Part shown: piece by piece, positions 18,561 to 28,448 of the stretch | Layout of the letters: the number at the start of each line of letters is the position of its first letter | Numbering within the stretch: the stretch's first letter is position 1 | Source of the DNA: Agapetus fuscipes | Taxonomy: Eukaryota > Arthropoda > Insecta > Trichoptera > Glossosomatidae | Direction of reading: 5' to 3' | Length of the DNA stretch: 64,000 bases | NCBI GenBank assembly: GCA_951799405.1 | Contig: OX637338.1 | Location: 1,922,001-1,986,000, forward strand | Program-made: the position numbers and the translations under genes | The notes under the pieces: generated by a model | Told to the model about the DNA's origin: nothing | Seen by the model: the letters and a program-made list of their open reading frames with translations, nothing else | The model's database searches: none

Positions 18561-18949
18561 TAACTCATTTGTTTTTAGCTTACAGCTTTTATGCTAAAAC
18601 TTATTAATAAAACGTACTAGTTATTTTAAGCTTTTCTGCATTAACTGCATAAATCTCCATACAATATTCCGAGTACGGATCGCTCCTTTTAAACTGACCC
18701 ACAGCGTATCTATAGGTAAAATGTAAAGAAATTGAAGCAGCGACTGCAGTGAGCGTTATAGTTGAAATAGACTTGTGTTTTAACGTTTGGATTGAGTTCA
18801 TATAAAGTTTTGTTAACGTGGTATATAGAAAAGTTTCCGTGCAAATAGTCTGTGGGTTATCATTCACTTCTGCATACATTTATACACAAAGCGTGCACTT
18901 GGCAGTGAGCAAGGTCGAGGAAGTTCTAGCACGCTAGGGGAAAGGGATG

Positions 18950-18980
<31 letters not shown>

Positions 18981-19348
18981 TTATTTTAAAGAAACACAAC
19001 AGCACATACAAAGCATAAACTCGCAAAAAAATGAAAAGAAAAATATTTTAAGGCCAATAACAGGTTTCGTTAACTTAAAAATTTCAAAGATACAAACAAT
19101 CCATATCTACAAATAGCAATACGAAGAGAAAAAAATAAACAAAATAACAAGGTTTAAAATAAAACACAAGAAAAAAAACCAACTAACAACAAATAATCAG
19201 AAAAAAAACAACTAACAGAGAACAGGTTTAAGAAAAACGAGAAATACATATACATATTTATATATATTATATATATGCGCAAATACACAGAGAGATGAAA
19301 GGATGTTTGAGGAAAGGAGGAAGGATGATAAAAGGGATGAGAAGGGAG

Positions 19349-20842
19349 CTACCTTGATAAAACAGCAATCACACCGTCGAGAAATTTACTTTTTGATAAT
19401 AAAAATATGTCTAAATCGTTAAAATTATCATTGTAAGTGCTGAGCAATCTGTTCATTATTGAATTTTTAGCATAATTTGAATGATATGTATTAGAAAAGA
19501 ATAGAGAACCAAGTCTAGTGCGTCTAGAGTGTGGTACACGATAAGTGATCCCCCCACATAGAGAATTAGAATCAATATAGCCATGAATGAGCCCATATAA
19601 AAAACTCATGTCTAGGAGAATCCGACGGGATTTCATTGGCATCATTCCATGATGATGAGCGGCAGCACGATGATCATTAAAGTAAACATGTGCCCTGAAG
19701 TTTAGATGCTTAAGAAATTTGTTCTGGATACCTTCTAGTCGACGTATATATGTATCATACATGGGGTTCCAAACAGGAGATGCAAATTCAAGAATACTGC
19801 GAACATAGGCAAAATACGGTGATTTAACTGCATTCAAATCCTTAAAATCACTGCAAGCTCTCAAGACAAATCCTAGCACTTTGTAAGCCCTCTCAGTGAT
19901 GGAAAAGATATGTGAATCGAAAATTAGTCCAGCGTCCATATAAACTCCAAGGTCCCTCACTCCGGTTACGGTCTTCAAATAATTATTATTAATCTGATAG
20001 TTGTAAGTTAAGGGAATTTTTTTTCGAGTGAAAGTTATTTGTTGACACTTATTTACATTCAGAGATAAATCATTAAGGATACAGTAATGCGAGAGCCTAT
20101 CAAGGTCGCTTTGCAGCATTAGGCAGTCCTGATAATTATCTATCCTCATATACACTTTTGTATCATCAGCGTACAACAAGCATTTCGCGTGTTGAAAACA
20201 ACACTCAATATCATATACATATGCATTAAATAAAAGAGGACCTAAGTGGGAACCCTGGGGGACCCCAGAGGGAATTGTTAAATAATTGGACCTACAGCCA
20301 CCGACGACTACCGCTTGAGAACGCCTGTTTAAATATGAGGAGAACCACCGCAAAAGATTGCCGTGTACTCCGAGTGTATGCAATTTTTGTAATAACACAC
20401 GATGATTGACTCTGTCAAACGCCTTAGAGTAGTCCGTGTACACGACATCAATCTGTCCACCTCTGTCCATTTCCTTGAAGACGCAGTCAGTGAAAACTGC
20501 CAGATTAGAAACAACCGATCTCTTCCTTAAGAAACCATGTTGAGATTCAGGTACTTGAGAAGATATCAAAGCATATATGTGATTGTAAATTATCTTCTCA
20601 AAGAGTTTCCCAAAAACTGGTAGGATTGATATTGGTCTATAGTTTTCAGCTTTGTTTTTAGATCCAGTCTTATGTATAGGGACAACGTGTTCCTTCTTCC
20701 ACACATGAGGAAACTCACCTGTAAGGAGAGAACTATTGAATATGATTGTCAATGGGACTGAAAGTTCCTTGGCACAGTTAACAGCCAAAAATGAGGGGAT
20801 TCCGTCATGACCCGGACCTTTATTGGAGTCAAGCGAGTTCAA
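19349..20842 (-). CDS. LINE ORF2, reverse transcriptase half
   Basis: Open for 497 codons. It begins within RT (K-G-P-G-H-D-G-I-P at 8-16), with K-A-F-D (140-143), G-V-P-Q-G-S (193-198) and catalytic Y-A-D-D (224-227). A thumb and C-terminal region follow, including R-D-L-G-V, V-R-S-I-L-E-F-A-S-P-V-W and L-E-G-I-Q-N-K-F. It completes the endonuclease half upstream, from which it is separated by about 30 bp and a frame change, so a single indel near 20860-20880 inactivates ORF2. The first codon shown is not a true start. Confidence 0.9.
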   Translation of the reverse strand: MNSLDSNKGPGHDGIPSFLAVNCAKELSVPLTIIFNSSLLTGEFPHVWKKEHVVPIHKTGSKNKAENYRPISILPVFGKLFEKIIYNHIYALISSQVPESQHGFLRKRSVVSNLAVFTDCVFKEMDRGGQIDVVYTDYSKAFDRVNHRVLLQKLHTLGVHGNLLRWFSSYLNRRSQAVVVGGCRSNYLTIPSGVPQGSHLGPLLFNAYVYDIECCFQHAKCLLYADDTKVYMRIDNYQDCLMLQSDLDRLSHYCILNDLSLNVNKCQQITFTRKKIPLTYNYQINNNYLKTVTGVRDLGVYMDAGLIFDSHIFSITERAYKVLGFVLRACSDFKDLNAVKSPYFAYVRSILEFASPVWNPMYDTYIRRLEGIQNKFLKHLNFRAHVYFNDHRAAAHHHGMMPMKSRRILLDMSFLYGLIHGYIDSNSLCGGITYRVPHSRRTRLGSLFFSNTYHSNYAKNSIMNRLLSTYNDNFNDLDIFLLSKSKFLDGVIAVLSR

Positions 20843-20871
20843 GTATTTGCATACAATTGCCGGTGTAACAG

Positions 20872-22203
20872 TCAGACCCTAGTCATCGCTTTGGAAGAAT
20901 ACACACCATTAAGAGTTTCGTCCCAAGCATCCAAGTGACCATTCACAAACACCGATCCAAAGTAGTCAGAGAGCAACCCTGCCATATCAGCAGCATTAGA
21001 GGCCACACGATCCCCAAAGGACAACTCCCGAGGCAAAGAAGAAGAATTTTTCTTTCCCTTCAGAAAGGACCAGAACTTTTTAGGATCCTTGGCTACAGAA
21101 TCCTCTGTACGCCTTATAAACCTCGTGTAGCATTCACGTTGAACTCGTTTCTGACGAGCACGCAATAGGGAGAAAGTTTGATAATCCAACGGATCACCTA
21201 GCAGCCGCCAACGTTTGTGGAACTTGTGCTTTTCTCTAATAATTTTAATAAGTGCAGCAGAAAACCATGATGGGTAAGTGCCCGATCGAATAGTTTTGCT
21301 TGGGATGTAAGTGGCGATACCGCCATTGATTATCCTGTAGAACTCATCCACTGAATGATTCACATTGCTGTGATCAAGCACCTTCTCCCAATCAATGTCA
21401 AGTAAGAATGTTTTGAGGCCAGCGTAGTCGCCTTTCCTAAAGAAACGTACCAAGCGTGGAGGCTCAACTATAGATCCTTGGGGGATAAATTTAATATTTA
21501 GTTCAATAGATGGATGGTGTGAGTCTTCAACCACCATCGGAAAATCAGCGCGAGAAGCTTCTATAGTGACATTAGAAAAAATCAAGTCTAGAACCCTATC
21601 ATTGGCATTAACAACGCCATTGTATTGGTCCAACCCAATTACAGAGTAATTTAAAAATAAGTCCATCGTATGACGATCAGCTATGAGTGGGCTGAGATGG
21701 TCATTAATATCATCCTTTACCCATGTTATATTCGGTAAGTTAAAGTCACCGATAACTAGGAAAGTATCATCTGGGAACAGGTTTCTCAAACTAGAAAGTA
21801 CAGAAGCAAAAGACAGCACCATATGTTCGTGACAAGAGCCACCAGCCATATATATGCAAGCGATATGTAAATCAGCAGTGTTCCTGTTTAGAGACTTACC
21901 CGATACAGTAATCCAGACACACTCCAAATCCGACTGCCAATCCACTCTATGTCGGGCATTCAAGGACTGGCGAGCAGCAATCATGACACCACCACCGCGT
22001 AAAATACCAGCACTACCTTCATTTCTATCTCTTCTAAAAATATCGTACCGATCATCACACAATTCTTTATTCAAAATGCCATCGTTCAACCAACTTTCTG
22101 AGATTAAAATTACATCATAATCATTTAATAAAACATTTTGTAGGAACGTGTGTGTTTTTGTACGAAGACCTCGTACGTTTTGATAAAACAGTCTTAATGT
22201 CAT
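20872..22203 (-). CDS. LINE ORF2, endonuclease half (APE type)
   Basis: A 443-codon frame starting M-T-L-R-L-F-Y-Q-N-V-R-G. This is an exonuclease-endonuclease-phosphatase fold that nicks the target DNA: I-S-E-S-W-L (about 34-39), V-I-G-D-F-N-L-P (about 150-157) and D-S-H-H-P-S (about 229-234) are the usual catalytic landmarks. The last ~100 residues are the linker to RT. It ends at a premature stop that lies in RT coding sequence when the other frame is followed, a frameshift and not a natural terminus. Confidence 0.9.
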   Translation of the reverse strand: MTLRLFYQNVRGLRTKTHTFLQNVLLNDYDVILISESWLNDGILNKELCDDRYDIFRRDRNEGSAGILRGGGVMIAARQSLNARHRVDWQSDLECVWITVSGKSLNRNTADLHIACIYMAGGSCHEHMVLSFASVLSSLRNLFPDDTFLVIGDFNLPNITWVKDDINDHLSPLIADRHTMDLFLNYSVIGLDQYNGVVNANDRVLDLIFSNVTIEASRADFPMVVEDSHHPSIELNIKFIPQGSIVEPPRLVRFFRKGDYAGLKTFLLDIDWEKVLDHSNVNHSVDEFYRIINGGIATYIPSKTIRSGTYPSWFSAALIKIIREKHKFHKRWRLLGDPLDYQTFSLLRARQKRVQRECYTRFIRRTEDSVAKDPKKFWSFLKGKKNSSSLPRELSFGDRVASNAADMAGLLSDYFGSVFVNGHLDAWDETLNGVYSSKAMTRV

Positions 22204-22501
22204 TAAAAAGTTAAGAAAATATACATGTACATGTATATCAAAAAATAAATTAGAAAGAGAGTACCGTAATAAAATGACAAATAATTTATAAAAGACTTAT
22301 CAAGCACGCTGAGAAACAGCTTTCTGTAGCTTAGGGAGGGAGAGAGAGAGAGGGAGAGAGGGAGAGAGAGGATGAAGAAAAAGAAGGATATTAAAAAGTA
22401 AAAATAAAAAGGAAGTGGTTGCACTGAATATGCAAAGTAGTCGAAAATAAAGGAAAACAAAAACAGTGGTCGTAAAAAACAGCATTCGAAAACTGGCCAC
22501 A
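22204..22501 (-). other. LINE ORF1-ORF2 spacer with GA-rich microsatellite
   Basis: Contains a GAGAGA/GGGAGA run at about 22335-22372 and no supported coding frame. Overlapping Phe/Leu/Ser-rich ORFs are produced by the repeat. Confidence 0.6.
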
Positions 22502-23416
22502 TCAATTTATACGCAGCAAGTCTTGCTCTGATTCGATTCGGATGGCTGGCATAACATCGTTTTTTCTCATATAAATACAACAGTTTCGCGTCCATACGTA
22601 TGAAAATTTTTTGAGTTTTGCAGCTTCTTTGGCCCTTTTTAGCAGAAATTTTGTTGCTGCTGTTAAGTGTTCATTGACATAAATCGCCCTTGATTCCCCC
22701 TGCATACCCAGATCAGTCGTCGTTAATCCTCTCTTCTTTCGGATTGCTGCAATCAGCTTATTCTTCGTTAAATTGCTTTTAAATTTTGCGACAATGGCTC
22801 TAGGTCTGGAACTCTTGACGACGTGTGAGGCACGAGAGACGTAGATCACATCGTCCCTCTCCAGTTGCACCCCCAGCCCCTCTGCTACCTTGGTGAGAGC
22901 ATCCATAGGGCCTGCGGAGCCCTTCTCAGGGATCCCTACGATTTCTAAATTATTTTGCTTGTCCCTTTGTTCGGCGAGGGACAGCTTAGAGGACAACGTG
23001 GAAGTTAATTTATCCAAGCACTCCACCTGCCCCTTGTATTTGACCAGCTTGTCCTCACAAGTGCATTTGAATCTTTCAGCCTCAAGTACCTCACACCTCG
23101 TCTCCAGTGCAGCACATCTACCCTGAAGTTCCTCGAGTGCCTTTAAAACCCTGTCATAATCCATCTTGGGATCCGATTTAAGACCCATTGAAGTCTGAGT
23201 CGAAGCCACAGGAGATGGGCTAGGGCCCGGCTTCAACGATCTTGGGTCCTCCACTTTGCAGCTTCTACACATCCACTGTGAACGGGTCCTAGTGGTCTGT
23301 TTTTTTAAAAACTCAGTAGGTAATTGCTGACATGACACGTGGAAACTGAGACAACATCTGGAGCATTTTAAAGTTTTTTTTGGACTAATTTCATCGCTAC
23401 AAATATGGCACTTCAT
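22502..23416 (-). CDS. LINE ORF1 protein: PHD finger, coiled coil, L1ORF1p-like RNA-binding region
   Basis: 304 codons from a true ATG. The N terminus M-K-C-H-I-C has paired cysteines (C3/C6, C18/C21), H26/C29 and W-M-C-R-S-C near 49-54, a C4HC3 PHD-type zinc finger. Residues about 80-145 are charged and heptad-like (coiled coil, probably trimerising). The C-terminal half (N-N-L-E-I-V-G-I-P-E, A-I-V-A-K-F, I-Y-V-N-E-H-L-T) resembles the RRM plus C-terminal domain of L1 ORF1 proteins, which bind element RNA. The stop is just upstream of the spacer. Intact. Confidence 0.88.
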   Translation of the reverse strand: MKCHICSDEISPKKTLKCSRCCLSFHVSCQQLPTEFLKKQTTRTRSQWMCRSCKVEDPRSLKPGPSPSPVASTQTSMGLKSDPKMDYDRVLKALEELQGRCAALETRCEVLEAERFKCTCEDKLVKYKGQVECLDKLTSTLSSKLSLAEQRDKQNNLEIVGIPEKGSAGPMDALTKVAEGLGVQLERDDVIYVSRASHVVKSSRPRAIVAKFKSNLTKNKLIAAIRKKRGLTTTDLGMQGESRAIYVNEHLTAATKFLLKRAKEAAKLKKFSYVWTRNCCIYMRKNDVMPAIRIESEQDLLRIN

Positions 23417-23720
23417 GGTTGGCGCTTTTTATTATAAATATCAATAAAGTGGAGTTTGATCACACTTCTCTTCTCTTTTCTCTAGCTCAATTTGATTACC
23501 TTTAAATTTTAATAATTTCAAGTTTCTTCCCCAAAAGATGATATCTATCGGTCGGTTGCAAAAGCTTTATTGTTAGCAAGTAATATTGCAAGTTCAAAAT
23601 TTTGGAAAGCGCTGCTACTTGAACGGTAGCGAAAGCTCAACGTTCTTGTGAATAATTACTATTGTCTTCTTGAGTGACAATGATTGTCTACCTTTGTCAA
23701 ACAGATTTGTAATTCAATTT
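23417..23720 (-). promoter_or_regulatory. Presumed LINE 5' UTR and internal promoter
   Basis: Non-coding sequence upstream of ORF1. I see no clear 5' boundary or target duplication, so its extent is approximate. Confidence 0.4.
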
Positions 23721-23915
23721 TTTCTACAAAATACGCTGAATCTATCACGAACCCTCACTCCAAGCACTCACTAAACAGCAAAACCACTTGTTACTTCACT
23801 TAAAATTGAAATTATTAAGTTTTGTTTATTTTTTTGTAATTTTATAAAAGGAGCAGAATTCTATGCGTGTTTATGATAGGTATATGGATAGGTGAATTAT
23901 GTGTTAATGTTAAAC

Positions 23916-24119
23916 TATAATCTAAGTTGCAAAGATATGTTAACATTTAAGGCTCATATAAAATGCATGTCCACAGACAATGAAAGTTCGCGTCTACACA
24001 TTCTGCATGTGAGCATACAAATAAACAAAACTTTACATGAACAGAAACCTGGCAACCCCTGTCGCCTGTCCCTGAAACCGGGGTGGCATTGGCAACAGTG
24101 AACCAATTTTTACAACACA
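23916..24119 (-). repeat. Rep-1 copy, 5'-truncated
   Basis: ATAATCTAAGTTGCAAAGATATG, CACATTCTGCATGTG, GAAACCGGGGTGGCATTGGC and AGTGAACCAATTTTTAC. The LINE-proximal 50 bp are absent. Confidence 0.75.
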
Positions 24120-24123
24120 GAAG

Positions 24124-24162
24124 AAGTTACACTTATGTGCATCTTAGTTGCGTTTGCGTTTA
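24124..24162 (+). repeat. SINE-A tail remnant
   Basis: GAAGTTACACTTATGTGCATC and TTAGTTGCGTTTGCGTTT match the 3' end of SINE-A. A complete SINE-A follows three bases later, giving a head-to-tail pair. Confidence 0.6.
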
Positions 24163-24164
24163 AC

Positions 24165-24495
24165 AGTCCGATTGATATCTCAGTTGGTATAGTGCTTGCA
24201 CTCAATGCAATCTAGGAGAACTCGGGTTCGAATCCCGCCGAGGGTGTCAGAAATGATTTTCCGTTTCGGTGTTTATTTCAAGCCTTAAATAAATAAAATC
24301 GGCAAGGTTTATTCAACCTTCACAATAAATGATAACCAGCCCCCCCCCTCGGAGCTAGGAAACCACTTACTTCACTGGAGTGGTTGGTGTGAGGCCGGCC
24401 CCTTCACCTCTAAAAATAAATAGGTCCCAAAGCGCCACATGCGATCCTTCGGGGAAACGCAGGCAAGAAGTTACACTATATGCATAGCTTAGTTG
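24165..24495 (+). repeat. SINE-A, full-length copy
   Basis: A box TATCTCAGTTGGTATAGTGC, B box CGGGTTCGAATCCCGCC, then the complete body (CGGTGTTTATTTCAAGCC, GCGATCCTTCGGGGAAACGC) to CATAGCTTAGTTG and an A-run. Confidence 0.9.
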
Positions 24496-24901
24496 TAAAA
24501 AAAAAGTCTATCATTCTTTTCACATCCCCAATCTGAATTTAGGAAAAAAGTAATAAAGCTTTTCCATTCATCACATGTATGCGGAATAAGTGCCAGCTAG
24601 CTAGTTTGCCCTTGACCGTAGCTTCCCACAAAGCCTTCCTGATTTTACATATCTCAGCACGAAGTCTAATTAAATATTACCTCAGTTTAAGGTGAAGGAC
24701 TCAGCCGCACGCGAATCGGTATTTTTAGACTAAACAGTAGTTAAACACGTGTATTTTAAATTTTAACCGAGCTTCAAATAAAGCATTTGCATACACACGC
24801 TGTCCTATTTATACAATGATAAGAATAATTTATTTAATGTAAAAAAAAAGCCTTTAAAAAATACTTACGCCCGGTATTTTCAATGTTAGCTAATGTGACT
24901 T

Positions 24902-25997
24902 TATTTTTTTTTTTTTATTTATTAAGGAGAAAAAACAGATACAGACACAAAAACAAATACAAGAAAAATGTAAACATAAACAGTAGTGTGCCTTAATCCT
25001 AAAGAATTCCCACAGATATGTAAAAACAATAAAATAGCTGACGAAAAATAAAAACATAAAAGAAATCGATGAGGTAAAAAGTAAATCAAATTAACAACAG
25101 AAATAAAAATAAGAGGAAAGAAAAAAAAAAAAAAAGTGAAAAGAGAAACTAAGAATAAACAAAAAATATACAAAAAATGATAAAAAGAAAACCCATTCAA
25201 GATATAATGGATAGCACGGACATTTTATAAATACTTTTTAATAGGTCAGATCTAAAGGAGTACTTCACTTTATTAAATATATCTAAATCACTAAAATATA
25301 TATTAAAATCACTGCACATTCTATACATAGGAGCTCTTTGACCTGAGTTTGTTCGACATTTGGGCAGAGAAAATATTTGTAACGAACGGGATGCACTTCT
25401 TGGTATGCGAAAATTAATCTGACATAGAAGACCAGGGCAATCCGTTTCAGATAGACAAATACTCCTCAAAGTTAACGCACTCAATAATAAACGCCGATTG
25501 TTAAGACTAATTAGGTTTAAGTGAACTAGGCGGTTTTCGTAAGTGCGGTTGACGAAGCTTAAACGATGGAATAGTATTTTTGTAAATCTTCTTTGTACGG
25601 ACTCTATAAGAGTCTTGTACACATTATAAAAAGGATTCCATATAGTCACAGCAAATTCTACTTGAGATCGTATTAATGAATGATATAAGGTCATATAACT
25701 AGATAACATTTTAATTTTTTTTGTTACACGAAACACAAATCCCATCATTTGAAAGGCCCTATTGACAACGGCATCAATATGCACGTCAAACAAAAGTTTC
25801 GAATCGAAAGTCACACCTAGGTCACGTATGCACGATACTCTTTCAAGTGTGTGATTGGAAATCGTGTAATTGTATTTGATCAGAATGCGTTTCCTCGAGA
25901 AGGTTATAATTTTACATTTTTCAAAGGCGAGTGACAGTTTGTTAATCGAACAGTATAAACTGAGCCGATTGATGTCTTCCTATAGTAATAAACAGTT
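24902..25997 (-). mobile_element. 5'-truncated poly(A)-tailed LINE inserted in a MITE
   Basis: A T-run at 24904-24916 is the reversed poly(A) tail. The repeated TGACTT (24896-24901 and 25998-26003) is the target-site duplication. The coding part resembles the LINE at 18.9-23.7 kb but is clearly diverged from it. Confidence 0.8.
25197..25990 (-). pseudogene. LINE ORF2 C-terminal fragment
   Basis: The open part (205 codons, from 25814) contains G-F-V-F-R-V, L-I-R-S-Q-V-E-F-A-V-T-I-W-N-P and I-E-S-V-Q-R-R-F-T-K. This is the region after RT in the same superclade as the 18.9 kb LINE. In-frame sequence continues upstream to about 25990, where the copy is 5'-truncated. No catalytic residues are present. 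Confidence 0.75.
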
Positions 25998-26105
25998 TGA
26001 CTTAAAACTAATAAAAAAAAACTACCCACACGTTTGACATAAGTGCATCCTTTTCATTTAGTAGGTATTAATTCGCTATGCTAACGTTCAAAATGCTGGT
26101 CCTTA

Positions 26106-26875
26106 CAGTGAGAACACAAAATTTGCGTGTTGTTGCTTTACTGCTAAGTGTGTACCTAACCATGGGTGGAAGGCTCGTCGAAGGACGGAGTTAAGCATGG
26201 TGACATATCAACAGCTGATCCATTTTATATGGGAAACCAATCAGCTGTCGATACGCCGCCAATCTGATCCAAACATACTTTTTTCGTGTTGTAAAAAGGA
26301 TCTAAACTGGTTCGGATGTCGGAATAAGAAAGGAGAGTAGGGAAACGAGGAATCCTGGGCAAAACTAGAGAGGACTACAACTCGCAGAAATCAAAATCGA
26401 TGTGTTTCAATATGCCATTTATTTGGCTCACTGCCGCAAACATATGTTGATAGTCGGACAGCCAGCGCACAAGAGAGATTTATAACTAAAATGACATAAG
26501 ACGTCAGACAAGTCTTCTTCCTCTTTTATCTTTTGAGTTATTAGACTAAATGATGTAAGACGTCAGAATCGTCTTCTTCTTCTTTTAATATTAGTTATTA
26601 TATTAAACTAGCAGTACCCGGCGTGTTTCACTACGCCATTTGGGCATGTGGTATCAATTTTTTTCTACAGATAAAAGAGGAAACAACAGGATCAAAAAAA
26701 AAAGTGTGCTAATCGGAATCAAGCTTCACACAATTTACCTCTAGGTTAATCTTCACGTTTTCTAAAAAAAAAGGTCAAGGTACAACTGTTAAGCAGCAGA
26801 GCCAAGCATAGGGAAAATCGATTGCGGTGCTCCATTTATATTTAAGATAAAAAAAATCGGCTATGTAACGTCACT
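26106..26875. other. Interval with a possible LINE-end fragment
   Basis: Around 26612-26655, CTAGCAGTACCCGGCGTG and the following bases resemble the boundary sequence of insect repeats of unknown family. Two ACGTCAGA/TCTTCTTCT blocks (26500 and 26560) are a short direct duplication. Nothing else recognised. Confidence 0.3.
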
Positions 26876-27123
26876 CATCTAATCTATTCTAAGTTGCATG
26901 GATATAATTGTTACATTTGGAATTCACATTAAGTGCATGCCCACAAGCAGACACGTATAAGTTCACACTTGCACATTCTGCGTGTGAACCTACAACATAA
27001 AAACCCAAATCTCAAATGAACATACACCCTGCAACTCTTTGCTGACCTTCCCTGAAACAGGGGTGACATTGGCAGAGTGAACAATTTTCTATTTATAGTT
27101 GTTCAGATGCATATTGACCTATA
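26876..27123 (-). repeat. Rep-1, full-length copy
   Basis: TCTAATCTATTCTAAGTTGC, CACACGCAGAATGTGC-type core on the minus strand, AACAGGGGTGACATTGGC and a right end TTGACCTATACA. Confidence 0.8.
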
Positions 27124-27856
27124 CAAGAAAAGAATATAAACAATAAATTAAATTTTATAATCATACAATTAAAGAACTAATCTATAAAATTCACTATACT
27201 CTTTGAGCAAAGTGAAGAAATAAATGTATTCCAAACAATCAGGAATATTTTTCAATGTAACCGCACTGTGAAACGTATGCAGTTAAGGAAAATGCTTCAT
27301 ACAATATGATGCACTTAAGTGTTTTTTCAACTATCTCCATAAAAGTGTTTAATTTATGTTGAACTTTTGACTCCCTGTCCTGTCTTTATCCCGGCCCACA
27401 TTTAAAATGTGCTCTATCCATTATTTCAATAAGTGAAAGTTTTAGGTAGTGCACACGGAACATTTTCTATTGACAACAAAATTGTAAGTCGCACGGCCGG
27501 GTTAGGTAAAAGGCAAACATTTTGTTTATCTTGGTTGCTTTGGACCATTGTCACATAGAAGAAAGACGTTTAACCGCCGAGAAAAAAACGATCTTTAAAT
27601 TTGTGGTGAGTATATAATTTTACAGAAATGCGTTTTTTGAAAAAACAAATATATTATGTATATTTTAATTAAAAGTATGTTTCAATAAAAGGTTTTAATA
27701 ATAATAATATATTTCAATATGGTCTTCTAGTTGTGACCTACGAACTTTCGTTTATCGTATTTTTTATAAGTGCGGGATATAAAAGCTTTCTTACATTTCT
27801 AAAATTCAACTTGGAATACTTGAATAACATTTTTTAATTTGGAACTTTTGTCTAGG
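27124..27856. other. AT-rich interval, nothing recognised
   Basis: No coding frame or repeat boundary that I can support. Confidence 0.4.
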
Positions 27857-28413
27857 CCAGGGGTCGGCAACCTTTTGAGTCGGAAGAGCCAAAAATTACA
27901 ATTAACAAATTTCAAAGTTTTTCCTTGACTTATAGGTTGGTATGAGGCTGACCACCCATACTGTAAAAAATGGTTCACTTTGCCAATGTCGCCCCTGTTT
28001 CAGGGAAGGTCGGCAAGAGTTGCAGGGCTTATGTTCATTTAAGATTGGGTTTTTATATTGTAGTTCCACATGCGGTATGTGTGAGCGCGAAATTATGCGT
28101 GTCTGCTTATGGGAATGCATTTGATGTGAATCTCAAATGATACATATCTTATTTTGGATTTGGATTTGTAAAGAGCCACAAATGTTTTTTTTGCCAACAA
28201 TAAATAGCGTCGATGGGGCGGGGGGAGGGTGGGGGGTGAAAAGCGAGTACAAGTAGCGGAGAGATCGTTAATCGATTCAGAACGATTTAGTTTTTTTCGA
28301 TCAGAAGTATAATTCTGTGTTTTTTTTTATATTTGCGTATGAAGCTAAAGAGCCGTAACTTCACATCCAAAGAGCCGCATGTGGCTGGTGAGCCGCAGGT
28401 TGCTTACCCCTAA
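27857..28413. mobile_element. Old hAT-like non-autonomous element
   Basis: Left end CAGGGGTCGGCAACCTTTTG and right end CGCAGGTTGCTTACCCCTA are degraded hAT terminal repeats. AAGAGCC repeats inside. No target duplication survives. A Rep-1 copy is inserted at 27921-28152. Confidence 0.6.
27921..28152 (+). repeat. Rep-1 inserted in a hAT element
   Basis: TTCCTTGACTTATAGGTTGG start, complete core, CCACATGCGGTATGTGTGAG, and truncation before the TTAGA tail. Confidence 0.85.
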
Positions 28414-28448
28414 CCAAACCGATATCGATCCACAATATTTGTAAAAAG

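Larger units (their letters stand above)
18949..23720 (-). mobile_element. Near-complete poly(A)-tailed LINE, about 4.8 kb
   Basis: Runs right to left: 5' UTR (about 23417-23720), ORF1 (22502-23416), a 300-bp spacer, endonuclease-RT ORF2 (19349-22203, one frameshift), 3' UTR (18980-19348) and a poly(A) tail of about 28 nt seen as T-run at 18949-18978. The architecture suits the Jockey/CR1 group, but I did not resolve the clade. The 5' end is approximate. Confidence 0.85.
24868..26102. mobile_element. PIF/Harbinger-like MITE (TTA target duplication) split by a LINE
   Basis: Left end CGCCCGGTATTTTCAATG and right end CAAAATGCTGGTCC are the family's inverted termini. TTA flanks at 24865-24867 and 26103-26105. 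The MITE is interrupted after GTGACTT at 24902 and resumes at 25998, so the MITE is older than the LINE. Confidence 0.75.

Noticed and set aside
22203..22595. 130-codon frame overlapping the LINE ORF1 end
   Set aside because: It is Phe/Leu/Ser-rich, generated by the GA microsatellite in the ORF1-ORF2 spacer.
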